From Actinoplanes palleronii (GTDB lineage Bacteria > Actinomycetota > Actinomycetes > Mycobacteriales > Micromonosporaceae), in the NCBI RefSeq assembly GCF_016862315.1, contig NZ_BOMS01000042.1, positions 38,773 to 102,772 on the forward strand: a stretch of DNA of 64,000 nt, in the 5' to 3' direction. This document shows positions 55,640 to 63,930 of this stretch, in pieces. Under the pieces are notes generated by a model. The model saw nothing but the letters and a program-made list of their open reading frames with translations. It did no database searches and was not told where the DNA came from. Numbering within the stretch: position 1 is the first letter of the stretch; each line of letters starts with the position of its first letter. Made by a program: the position numbers and the translations under genes.

Positions 55640-58240
55640 ATGACCGTGGGCGACATCCCGGCGATCGACGATCTGGTGCGTGGCGCGGAGAAGGCCTTGG
55701 CCGACTACGCCGGCTTCACCCAGGAACAGGTCGATTACATCGTCGGCAAGGCTTCGGTGGCCGCGCTCGACAAGCACGGGGAACTGGCCGCGCTGGCGGT
55801 CGAGGAGACCGGCCGGGGCGTGTTCGAGGACAAGGCCGTCAAGAACATCTTCGCCTGCGAGCACGTCACGAACAGCATGGCCGGGATGAAGACGGTCGGC
55901 ATCATCCGCCGTGACGACATCAACGGGATCACCGAGATCGCCGACCCGGTCGGCGTGGTCTGCGCGGTCACCCCGGTCACCAACCCGACCTCGACCACGA
56001 TCTTCAAGGCGCTGCTGGCGCTGAAGACCCGCAACCCGATCATCTTCGCCTTCCACCCGGCCGCGCAGCGGTGCAGCGCGGCGGCGGCCCGGGTGGTCCG
56101 GGACGCGGCGATCGAGGCCGGCGCCCCGGAGAACTGCGTCCAGTGGGTCGAGCAGCCCTCGATCCAGGCGACCGGCGCGCTGATGAACCATCCTGGAGTC
56201 GCCACCATCCTGGCCACCGGCGGCAACGCGATGGTCCGGGCCGCGTACTCGACGGGCAAGCCGGCCCTCGGTGTCGGCGCCGGCAACGTCCCGGCGTACG
56301 TGCACCCGACCGCCGACGTGGTCCGCGCCGCTCACGACATCGTGCTGTCGAAGACCTTCGACAACGGCATGATCTGTGCGTCCGAGCAGGCCGTGATCCT
56401 GGACCGGCACATAGCCGAGCAGGCGCTCACCGAGTTCGCCCGGCTGCACGCCTACCTGGTGTCGGCCGAGGAGAAGCAGCTCCTGCAGAACTTCATCTTC
56501 CCGCCGGACGGTGACGGCGAGGACTGCGTGGGCGAGAAGCTGAACGCCGCGGTCGTCGGCCAGTCGTCGGCTTGGATCGCCGAGCAGGCCGGGTTCAGCG
56601 TGCCGGCGGACACCTCGATCCTGCTCGCCGAGATCAGCGAGGTCGGCCCGGCCGAGCCGCTGAGCCGGGAGAAGCTCTGCCCGGTGCTCGCCGTGCTCAC
56701 GGCCAGTGACGAGGAGCAGGGCATCCGGTACGCCGAGCAGATGGTCGAGTTCCACGGCCTCGGCCACAGTGCCGTGGTGCACGCCAAGGACGTCGAGCTC
56801 TCCGAACGGTTCGGCAAGCGGATGAAGGCGGTCCGGATCATCTGGAACGCGCCGGCCTCGCAGGGCGGCATCGGCGACATCTACAACGGGTTCCGGCCGT
56901 CGCTGACCCTCGGCTGCGGCAGTTACGGGCACACCTCGGTCTCCGACAACGTGTCCGCCCTCAACCTGCTCAACATCAAGCGGATCGGTCGTAGGACGAA
57001 CAACATGCAGTGGTTCAAGGTGCCGGCGAAGATGTACTTCGAACCGCACGCGATCCGGTACTTCAAGGACATGCCGGAGGTCTCCCGGGTCACCATCGTC
57101 ACCGACCACACCATGACCCGGCTCGGCTACGTCGACCGGATCAGCAACGTGCTGCGCGAGCGGTCCACGCCGGTGACCATCCAGGTGATCGACAACGTGG
57201 AGCCGGAGCCGAGCATCGACACCGTGCAGAAGGGCGCGGCGCTGATGCGCTCGTTCCGCCCGGACACCATCATCGCGCTCGGCGGCGGTTCCCCGATGGA
57301 CGCGGCCAAGGTGATGTGGCTGCTCTACGAGCACCCCGACGTGGTCTTCGGCGACATGAAGGAGAAATTCTTCGACGTACGCAAGCGCGCCTTCAAGTTC
57401 CCCACCCTGGGCAGCCTCGCCAAGCTGGTCTGTGTGCCGACCACCTCCGGCACTGGCGCCGAGGTCACCCCGTTCGCGGTGATCACCGATACCGCCACCG
57501 GGCAGAAGTACCCGCTGGCCGACTACGCGCTCACCCCGAGCGTGGCGATCATCGACCCGCACCTGACCAAGGACCTGCCGGCCGTGGTGACCGCGGACAG
57601 CGGCTTCGACGCGCTCACCCACGCCACCGAGGCGTACGTCTCGGTCTACGCCAGCGACTTCACCGACGGGCTGGCCCTGCACGCGATCAAACTGATCTTC
57701 CAGAACCTGGAGCGCGCGGTCCACGACGGCGGGGACGACCCGCTGGCCCGGGAGAAGATGCACAACGCCGGGACGATCGCCGGGATGTCGTTCGGCAACG
57801 CGTTCCTGGGCATCGTGCACGCCATGGCGCACACCCTCGGCGCCACCTTCCACGTCGCACACGGCCGGACCAACGCGATCCTGCTGCCGCACGTGATCCG
57901 GCACAACGGCACCGTGCCGGCCAAGCTGAACAGCTGGCCGAAGTACGAGCGCTACATCGCACCGGAGCGCTTCCAGGACATCGCCCGGCACCTGGGCCTG
58001 CCGGCCGCCACGCCCGCCGAGGGTGTCGAGTCCTACGCCCGCGCGGTGGAACGGCTGCGCGACGCGGTCGGCATCCCGCCGTCGTTCCAGGGCGCCGGGG
58101 TGGACGAGGCGGCGTTCGTGGCCGCGCTGCCGCAGCAGGCGATGAACGCCTACCTCGACCAGTGCGCGCCGGCCAACCCGCGGATGCCGATGCTCGCCGA
58201 CCTCCGGCAGCTCATGGAGAACGCCTACTACGGCCGCTGA
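55640..58240 (+). CDS. adhE: Bifunctional acetaldehyde-CoA/alcohol dehydrogenase AdhE
   Basis: This enzyme reduces acetyl-CoA to acetaldehyde and then ethanol, recycling NADH. The N-terminal aldehyde dehydrogenase domain (about residues 1-440) has the catalytic Cys in FDNGMICASEQAVI. The C-terminal iron-dependent alcohol dehydrogenase domain has the NAD loop GGGSPMDAAKVMW and the metal-binding His region HAMAHTLGATFHVAHGRTN. The 866-residue length is normal, and both halves look intact. ATG 55640 and GTG 55646 share a G-rich RBS. The enzyme is unexpected in an aerobic actinomycete, though known in several. No Rex-type operator was seen upstream. Confidence 0.95.
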   Translation: MTVGDIPAIDDLVRGAEKALADYAGFTQEQVDYIVGKASVAALDKHGELAALAVEETGRGVFEDKAVKNIFACEHVTNSMAGMKTVGIIRRDDINGITEIADPVGVVCAVTPVTNPTSTTIFKALLALKTRNPIIFAFHPAAQRCSAAAARVVRDAAIEAGAPENCVQWVEQPSIQATGALMNHPGVATILATGGNAMVRAAYSTGKPALGVGAGNVPAYVHPTADVVRAAHDIVLSKTFDNGMICASEQAVILDRHIAEQALTEFARLHAYLVSAEEKQLLQNFIFPPDGDGEDCVGEKLNAAVVGQSSAWIAEQAGFSVPADTSILLAEISEVGPAEPLSREKLCPVLAVLTASDEEQGIRYAEQMVEFHGLGHSAVVHAKDVELSERFGKRMKAVRIIWNAPASQGGIGDIYNGFRPSLTLGCGSYGHTSVSDNVSALNLLNIKRIGRRTNNMQWFKVPAKMYFEPHAIRYFKDMPEVSRVTIVTDHTMTRLGYVDRISNVLRERSTPVTIQVIDNVEPEPSIDTVQKGAALMRSFRPDTIIALGGGSPMDAAKVMWLLYEHPDVVFGDMKEKFFDVRKRAFKFPTLGSLAKLVCVPTTSGTGAEVTPFAVITDTATGQKYPLADYALTPSVAIIDPHLTKDLPAVVTADSGFDALTHATEAYVSVYASDFTDGLALHAIKLIFQNLERAVHDGGDDPLAREKMHNAGTIAGMSFGNAFLGIVHAMAHTLGATFHVAHGRTNAILLPHVIRHNGTVPAKLNSWPKYERYIAPERFQDIARHLGLPAATPAEGVESYARAVERLRDAVGIPPSFQGAGVDEAAFVAALPQQAMNAYLDQCAPANPRMPMLADLRQLMENAYYGR

Positions 58241-58446
58241 GCCCGAACGTCTCCAAAAAAGCGCAAAAGGGATGTTTCATATCGTAACCACCGGGTAAGC
58301 AGGTTCGTTTGTCTCAGTGGTGCGGGTGGTGGGCTTGGGTATGCCGCTCACCGTCCCCTTCAGCGGGGGCCTTGTCCCGGGCCCCCGCTGTCCCCCTCCG
58401 CCGCCCGCACCCCCCTCGGCCCCGCAAACGGCCCGGAAACGCCAGC

Positions 58447-58476
58447 AGGCTCCCCGCGCGAACGCGGAGAGCCTGT
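58447..58476 (-). terminator. Terminator after galT
   Basis: A 13-position stem with one mismatch (58447-58459 with 58464-58476) and a 4-nt loop lies 14 nt beyond the galT stop. The rest of 58241-58446 between adhE and galT shows no gene. Confidence 0.75.
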
Positions 58477-58490
58477 TGGAGCGAAACGGG

Positions 58491-59585
58491 TCAGCCGGCG
58501 TCACGCAGGAGCTGAGCGGCCTTCTCCGGAACCACGTCGCTGACGAACGCGCCCATCGCGGACTCCGAGCCGGCCAGGAACTTCAGCTTGTCGGCGGCCC
58601 GCCGGATGCTGAACACCTGCAGGTGCAGATAACCCAGGTCGCGGCCTTCGCCCACGACCGCCTGGTGCCAGGCCGAGATGTACGGCATCGGCTTGCCGAA
58701 CAGCCCGTCGAACCGGCGCAGCACGTCGAGATAGAGCGGGCCGAACGCGTCCCGCTCCGCGTCGTCGAGCTCGGGCAGGTCGGCGACCCGGCGGTGCGGG
58801 GCCAGCTGCACCTCGAACGGCCAGCGGGCGGCGGCCGGCACGTACGCGGTCCAGTGCTCGTTCGCCGCGATCACCCGTACCTTCGCCTCCTGCTCGGCGG
58901 CGAGCACGTCGGCGTACAGGTTGCGCCCGCCGGTCTTCTCGGCGTGCTTCGTCGCGGCCCGCAGCATCGCGGCGGTCCGCGGCGGCACCGTCGGGTACGC
59001 GTAGATCTGGCCGTGCGGGTGGTGCAGCGTCACGCCGATCTCGACGCCCCGGTTCTCGAACGGGAACACCTGGGCGACGCCCGGCAGCTCGGACATCTCC
59101 GCGGTCCGGTCGGCGAGCGCGTCGACGACGGTGCGCACCCGGGACGGCGGCAGCGAGCCGAACGCGCTGTTGTGGTCGCTGGTGAAGCAGACCACCTCGC
59201 AGCGGCCCAGCCCCGGGCGCACCGGCACCATGCCGGTCAGCTCGGTGATCTCCCCGCCCGGCACCTCGCGGTAGCTGAACGACGGGAACTGATTCTCGAA
59301 GACCACCACGTCGTAGTCCGGCGCGGGGATCTCGCTGGCGAACCGCGGCGAGGTCGGGCAGAGCGGGCAGGCGTCCGAGGGCGGCAGGAAGGTCCGGGTC
59401 TGCCGGTGTCCGGCGACCGCGATCCACTCGTCGACCAGCGGGTCGTACCGCAGCTGGGAGGCCGGTGGAGGCGGTGGCAGCTCGCGGGTGTCTTTCCATT
59501 CGGCGCGGCCGGAGTCCGGCTTCTCGTCGAAATAGATGAGTTCGCGGCCGTCGGAGAGGTGGACGGTGGAGCGAAGGGGTGTCAC
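58491..59585 (-). CDS. galT: Galactose-1-phosphate uridylyltransferase
   Basis: The Leloir-pathway enzyme exchanging UMP between UDP-glucose and galactose-1-phosphate. The 364-residue protein has the zinc-site CPLCPTSPRFASE, a second conserved segment FENQFPSFSYRE, and the catalytic HPH in VTLHHPHGQIYAYP. The late stretch GYLHLQVFSIRRAADKLKFL carries the remaining ligands. The GTG at 59585 overlaps the DeoR regulator stop by 4 nt, so the two are coupled. No galK or galE is in the window. Confidence 0.95.
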   Translation of the reverse strand: MTPLRSTVHLSDGRELIYFDEKPDSGRAEWKDTRELPPPPPASQLRYDPLVDEWIAVAGHRQTRTFLPPSDACPLCPTSPRFASEIPAPDYDVVVFENQFPSFSYREVPGGEITELTGMVPVRPGLGRCEVVCFTSDHNSAFGSLPPSRVRTVVDALADRTAEMSELPGVAQVFPFENRGVEIGVTLHHPHGQIYAYPTVPPRTAAMLRAATKHAEKTGGRNLYADVLAAEQEAKVRVIAANEHWTAYVPAAARWPFEVQLAPHRRVADLPELDDAERDAFGPLYLDVLRRFDGLFGKPMPYISAWHQAVVGEGRDLGYLHLQVFSIRRAADKLKFLAGSESAMGAFVSDVVPEKAAQLLRDAG

Positions 59586-60358
59586 TGGGGATTCACCACC
59601 ACGAGTTCGGGGACGGTTTCGGTGAGGAGCGCGCGCGTGGCGGCGTCCAGGCCGTCGTCGGTGATCAGGACGTCGGCGCGTTCCAGCGGCACGATCGAGG
59701 AGATGCCGACGGTGCCCCACTTGGTGCTGTCGGCGAGCACGACCAGGCGTTCCGCGGCCTCCACCAGGGCGCGGTTCACGTCCGCCTCCATCAGGTTGGG
59801 CGTGGTGTAGCCGGCGCGCTCGCTCATCCCGTGCACGCCCAGGAAGAGCATGTCCAGGTGCAGGGTGCCGATCGCGGCGACCGCGACCGGGCCGACCAGA
59901 GCGTCGGACGGGGTACGGGTGCCGCCGGTGAGCACCACGGTCTGGTCCGGCCGGCCGGCGCGGTAGAACACGTCGGCGACCGGGATCGAGTTGGTCACCA
60001 CGGTCAGCGACGGGACGTCGACCAGCCGCTGGGCCAGGTCGGCCGTGGTGGTGCCGGCCGAGAGCGCGATGGCGTCGCCGGGGGAGACCAGGGCGGCCGC
60101 GCGGGCCGCGATGGCGGCCTTCTCGTCGCGCTGGCGCACCGACTTGGCGGCGAAACCCGGCTCGTGTGCGGAACCGGGGCTGACCGTGGTGGCTCCACCG
60201 TGTACTTTCGCCAGCAGCCCACGATCGGCGAGCGACTCGAGATCACGGCGGATGGTCATGTCGGAGACGCCGTACTCGGTGGCGAGCTCGCTGACCCGGA
60301 CACCGCCGGTGGCACGGACCCGGTCGAGGATCGCGGCTTGACGCTGCTGTGCGAGCAT
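59582..60358 (-). CDS. DeoR/GlpR-family transcriptional regulator of the galT operon
   Basis: A 258-residue regulator with the N-terminal DeoR HTH (LDRVRATGGVRVSELATEYG followed by VSDMTIRRDLESLADRGLL) and the sugar-phosphate sensing DeoRC domain (ALSAGTTTADLAQRL, VVTNSIPVADVF, VVLTGG, LVVLADSTKWG). The ATG at 60358 has GGTGGA 6 nt upstream. It is the first gene of a two-gene operon with galT, so the effector is probably a galactose-pathway phosphosugar. Confidence 0.93.
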   Translation of the reverse strand: MLAQQRQAAILDRVRATGGVRVSELATEYGVSDMTIRRDLESLADRGLLAKVHGGATTVSPGSAHEPGFAAKSVRQRDEKAAIAARAAALVSPGDAIALSAGTTTADLAQRLVDVPSLTVVTNSIPVADVFYRAGRPDQTVVLTGGTRTPSDALVGPVAVAAIGTLHLDMLFLGVHGMSERAGYTTPNLMEADVNRALVEAAERLVVLADSTKWGTVGISSIVPLERADVLITDDGLDAATRALLTETVPELVVVNPQ

Positions 60359-60396
60359 CAGCAATCCACCATCTTTAGCCGGGGTTTCCGCACGAA

Positions 60397-60412
60397 TTCA
60401 AACACACTTGAA
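60397..60412 (-). promoter_or_regulatory. Candidate operator upstream of DeoR-galT operon
   Basis: The inverted repeat TTCAA-N6-TTGAA (60397-60412) lies 39 nt upstream of the regulator start, in the only AT-rich part of the gap. It is also readable as two direct GTGTT(C/T)-type repeats on the minus strand. Autoregulation is plausible. Confidence 0.5.
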
Positions 60413-60449
60413 CACTACCGTGTGGTCGGGTGTGCGCGGAAGAGTGACT

Positions 60450-61364
60450 TCAGATACCCCTACCCCGTTTGTGCAGGGCCGAAAGTACGTTCTCCACCTT
60501 CACCGCGCCCGTCATCGCGGCCAGCGCGATCGCGGTACGGGGTTCCTTCCAGTTCGCGCGTACCGCCTCCTTGCTGAACTGCCAGGCCTGACTGCGGTTG
60601 CCGGTCGCCGCGGACCAGCAGGCCAACTGCCCGTAGACCCGGGCGGCTCCGGGGCGGCAGCCACTGATCTCCGGGTGCCGCTGCATCATCCAGCGCAGCG
60701 AGGAGATCTTGGTGGCGTACTCGTAGGCGTAGTGCGAACTGCGTCCCCAGAGCACCTGGACCAGCGGTTCGTCCACATGCACGATCGGCGTCCGGCGGGC
60801 CGCCCTGAGCAAAAGGTCCCAGTCCTCGTTCTGGCTGCCCGGCGCGTCCTCGGCGACCAGCCCGACGGCGTCCTCGGCGAGCGCCTCCCGGCGGATCAGG
60901 AACGACGACGAGTGCAGCATCGCCATCCGGGACCGGGCCAGGTCCTCCACCGTCACCCGGCTGCGCTGGGCCAGCCGCGGCGTGGTGTGCCCCTCGAACT
61001 CCACCTCGATCGCGCAGGTGGCGAACTCGGCGTCCGGCTCGGCCAGCAGCGCGGCCACCTGCCGGCGCAGCTTGTCCGGCAGCCAGCGGTCGTCGTCGTC
61101 ACAGAACGCCACCAGCTCGGTCTCCAGGGCCAGGACCCCGGTGTTCCGGGCGCCGGCCAGACCGGCGGGCCGCCAGTTGGTCAGAACCAGCACCGGTACG
61201 TCCTCGGCGCAGGCGAGCAGGTAGTCCGGCTCGGTCTGGTCGTAGACCACGACGATCTTCAGCTCGCCCGGATAGCGCTGGGCCCGTACCGCCTCGATCG
61301 AGCGCCGGACCAGCTCCGGGCGGTTCCGGGTGGGGATGACTACCCCGACCGACGGCCAGTTCAT
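60450..61364 (-). CDS. Family 2 glycosyltransferase
   Basis: A 304-residue GT-A fold glycosyltransferase. The N-terminus VGVVIPTRNRPELVRRSIEA and the metal-binding acidic run FCDDDDRWLPDKL define the family; the acceptor region contains GSQNEDWDLLLRAA, where the ED is the likely catalytic pair. No transmembrane helix is present. AGGAGG precedes the ATG by 6 nt. Its start overlaps the stop of the sulfotransferase gene by 4 nt. The neighbours suggest synthesis of a sulfated surface polysaccharide. Confidence 0.92.
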   Translation of the reverse strand: MNWPSVGVVIPTRNRPELVRRSIEAVRAQRYPGELKIVVVYDQTEPDYLLACAEDVPVLVLTNWRPAGLAGARNTGVLALETELVAFCDDDDRWLPDKLRRQVAALLAEPDAEFATCAIEVEFEGHTTPRLAQRSRVTVEDLARSRMAMLHSSSFLIRREALAEDAVGLVAEDAPGSQNEDWDLLLRAARRTPIVHVDEPLVQVLWGRSSHYAYEYATKISSLRWMMQRHPEISGCRPGAARVYGQLACWSAATGNRSQAWQFSKEAVRANWKEPRTAIALAAMTGAVKVENVLSALHKRGRGI

Positions 61365-62293
61365 CGCGCCTCCTGTGGGTTCAGCGGGTAGCCGTACGCA
61401 CGCAGCATCGGTCCGCACACCGCGCCCACCAGGCGGCGCTGCGCGGCCGGAAGTGATCGCATCCAGGCGTCGTCCTGGCGCAGCGCCAGGCGGCCGACGG
61501 TGAAGCGCATCGGGTTGCCGGCCGCGCTGTGCCCGACCCGCAGGTCGGCGTGGCCGGGCCGGAGGAAGTCCAGGTCGCAGGGCTGCAGGGTGATACCGGC
61601 GAAGTCGGCCAACCGGATCAGCCCGGCCCGCGGGTCGGCCAGGAACTCCTCGTAACGGATCCGGCGGACCGGCACGCCACGGCGGGCGAGCAGGCCGAAC
61701 GCGGCGTTGTGCGCGTTCCAGAGCAGTGCGGAGCGGCCGGGGGAGTACCTGGTCATCTCGTCGCCGTCGTCGCTCTCCGGCCGGGCGACCCGCTTGGTCC
61801 AGGAGTAGGCGACCCCGCGCGCGTCCCGGACCACGTGCACCACCCGCAGGTTGATGCCGCCGGCCGCGCGCAGCAGGTGGGCCAGCGCGGAGTGTTTGGA
61901 GGAGTCGACGATCAGCTGAGCGCCGGATACCTCGGCGGCGGCGTCGTAGATCCGGGCGTAGAAGGAGGCGTACTCGCGGACCTCGGCACTGGCGGCGCCC
62001 CCGGCGGCGAGCCGCGGGATGTGCCGGGTCCGCTCGACCGCGTCGCGCAGCGCGTGCACCCGGTCGACGTCGACCTCGGACCAGCCGCCGAACGCGGTCT
62101 TGCCGACCTGCTGCCAGAACACGCAGGCCGAGAACTGGGCGCCGCAGCCGCACCGTTCGTCGTCGCGCAGATCGCGTTGCCAGAGGTGCACGACCTCGCC
62201 GAGCGCACAGACCCCGGGCAGCTCGCCGAGCAGACGTTCGACGAGAGTGGTGCCGCTTCGCCCCAATCCGCCCAGAAATAGCACTTGTGCCAC
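61361..62293 (-). CDS. Sulfotransferase-family protein
   Basis: A PAPS-dependent sulfotransferase, 310 residues. The 5'-phosphosulfate loop is FLGGLGRSGTTLVERLL, and the 3'-phosphate site is VVHVVRDARGVAYSW. A cysteine-rich segment (CGCGAQFSACVFW) is typical of the actinobacterial polysaccharide sulfotransferases. The GTG at 62293 is preferred, with AAGGCGGG upstream; the frame extends to 62362 into the divergent promoter. It is coupled to the glycosyltransferase downstream. Confidence 0.88.
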   Translation of the reverse strand: MAQVLFLGGLGRSGTTLVERLLGELPGVCALGEVVHLWQRDLRDDERCGCGAQFSACVFWQQVGKTAFGGWSEVDVDRVHALRDAVERTRHIPRLAAGGAASAEVREYASFYARIYDAAAEVSGAQLIVDSSKHSALAHLLRAAGGINLRVVHVVRDARGVAYSWTKRVARPESDDGDEMTRYSPGRSALLWNAHNAAFGLLARRGVPVRRIRYEEFLADPRAGLIRLADFAGITLQPCDLDFLRPGHADLRVGHSAAGNPMRFTVGRLALRQDDAWMRSLPAAQRRLVGAVCGPMLRAYGYPLNPQEAR

Positions 62294-62355
62294 TTTGGCC
62301 CGCCTTCGCTCGTTTCGCTCTGGTAACGAGTGAAGCAGGCAAAAGGAGGCGTCAG

Positions 62356-63483
62356 GTGTCAATCGAGGCTTTCGACCGTGTGCACCTGGACGGCACCGGC
62401 ATCGACCGGATCACCGAGGACGAGGTGGTCGCCGTGGTCAGGGACGCTTTGTCCCGTGGTCACGGTGGCCGGATCATCACCCCGAACATCGACATCCTGC
62501 GCCGCGCCGCGGCCGATCCGAGGGTCCGCCGCCACCTCGACGACGCCGACCTGATCGTCGCCGACGGCATGCCGCTGATCTGGGCCAGCCGGCTGGGCGG
62601 CGCGCCGCTCCCGGAACGGGTGGCCGGCAGCAGCCTGATCTGGACCCTCTCCGAGGGCCTGGGCCGCGACGCCCGCTCGGTCTTCGTCATCGGCGGCACC
62701 CCGGCCCCGCGCGTCATCACCCCGGACGGCCCGGGCCGCCGCACCACGGCCCTGACCGCTCCGACCGCCGAGCTCCCGCTCACCCCACGCACCACGGCCC
62801 TCACCGGCCCGACCGCCGAGCCCCCGTTCGGCCCGCGCACCACGGCCTCGCCCGAACCGACCGCCGAGCCCCCGTTCGGCCCGCGCAGCGCGGCCTTGAC
62901 CGGTCCGACCGCCGAGACCCCGTTCGGCCCGCGCAGCGCGGCCTTGACCGAACCGACCGCCGAGACGCCGGTCGCCGGTGAGCGGGCCGCGGTGCTCGGC
63001 GTCGGCGCGGAGCGGGGGGTGTCCGCCGGCTCGGTGCGGGTGCGTGAGGTGCGGGCGTCCGGCGCGGTGCGCGCCGCGGCCCGGCTCGTGGCCGCGAGCC
63101 CGGGCCTGCGCATCGCCGGCACGATCAGCCCGCCCTTCGGTTTCGAGCAGGACGAGACGACCTACGCCGCGTTCTGCGCGCAGGTCACCGCGGCCCGGCC
63201 GGACCTGGTCTTCGTCGGCCTGGGCTTCCCCAAGCAGGAGTACGTGATCGAGCGCCTCCGCCGCGACCTCCCGGCCACCTGGTTCGTCGGCTGCGGCGCG
63301 GCGGTCAACTTCGTCGCCGGCGACGTGCACCGGGCCCCGCGCTGGATGCAGCGCACCGGCCTGGAATGGGCCCACCGCCTCGGCACCGAACCCCGCCGCC
63401 TGGCCCGCCGCTACCTCCGCGACGACGCCCCTTACGCCCTGCGCCTACTGGCCCGAGCCCGCCGCCGCGCCCGCCGCGCCTAG
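62356..63483 (+). CDS. WecB/TagA/CpsF-family glycosyltransferase with a repetitive insertion
   Basis: A membrane-associated N-acetylmannosaminyl/galactosaminyl transferase acting on lipid-linked sugars. The N-terminal half (RIITPNIDILRRAAADPRVR, ADLIVADGMPLIWASRLGG, SVFVIGGTP) and the C-terminal half (LRIAGTISPPFGFEQDE, DLVFVGLGFPKQEYVIERLR, CGAAVNFVAGDVHRAPRWMQ) are canonical. Between them lies an insertion of about 110 residues, of which 80 are five copies of a 16-residue repeat. Normal members have about 250 residues; this has 375. GTG 62356 is supported by AAGGAGG 6 nt upstream. It is divergent from the sulfotransferase. Confidence 0.9.
   Translation: MSIEAFDRVHLDGTGIDRITEDEVVAVVRDALSRGHGGRIITPNIDILRRAAADPRVRRHLDDADLIVADGMPLIWASRLGGAPLPERVAGSSLIWTLSEGLGRDARSVFVIGGTPAPRVITPDGPGRRTTALTAPTAELPLTPRTTALTGPTAEPPFGPRTTASPEPTAEPPFGPRSAALTGPTAETPFGPRSAALTEPTAETPVAGERAAVLGVGAERGVSAGSVRVREVRASGAVRAAARLVAASPGLRIAGTISPPFGFEQDETTYAAFCAQVTAARPDLVFVGLGFPKQEYVIERLRRDLPATWFVGCGAAVNFVAGDVHRAPRWMQRTGLEWAHRLGTEPRRLARRYLRDDAPYALRLLARARRRARRA
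62740..62979 (+). repeat. Five-copy 48-bp in-frame minisatellite in the WecB-like gene
   Basis: Units start at 62740, 62788, 62836, 62884 and 62932. They encode variants of RTTALTGPTAEPPFGP (residues 129-208). The first and last copies are the most divergent. Confidence 0.9.
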
Positions 63484-63930
63484 CCCCCTCCGGCGAACCC
63501 GGCACCCAGACCACCCCGACCGACCCTCCCTCCCTCCCCAACACAGCTCGCCTTCCCCCCGGCGCGGCCCAAAGCCCACCCCAACCCCTCACTTCCACTC
63601 CGGCTGGTGGTGGGGGTTGTCTCGACGGCGTGGAGGCACCCCTGAGTGCCAGCCGCGGTGTCCCGGCTGGTGGTGGGGGTTGTCTCACCGGTCTGGAGGC
63701 ACCCCTGAGTGCCAGCCGGGGGACGCGGAGCACGCGGGCGGCTCGGGTGGTGGCAGGGGGTGTGCTTGAGGCCCGATCGGAGGTGCCTGCCGCTGCGGGG
63801 AGGGCGGTGGGAGTCCGCATTGGCCGATCGCGTGCGTCTGCAGCCCGCCCGGGGGCGGTATATGCACGCACAACCCCACCGAGGACTGTCACCGCCCTCG
63901 AACCCGACGCCGACGCCGGGACCCGCGGAA
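63484..63930. repeat. Non-coding region with a 63-bp-period tandem duplication
   Basis: Two near-identical 54-bp blocks (63601-63654 and 63664-63717) differ mainly at seven central bases. Each begins CGGCTGGTGGTGGGGGTTGT and ends in CCAGCC, so the ends are inverted repeats. No gene with RBS and family features was found in the 447-bp gap. Confidence 0.6.

Noticed and set aside
55505..57991. An 828-codon open frame antisense to adhE
   Set aside because: Same reasoning: adhE on the plus strand explains the region fully.
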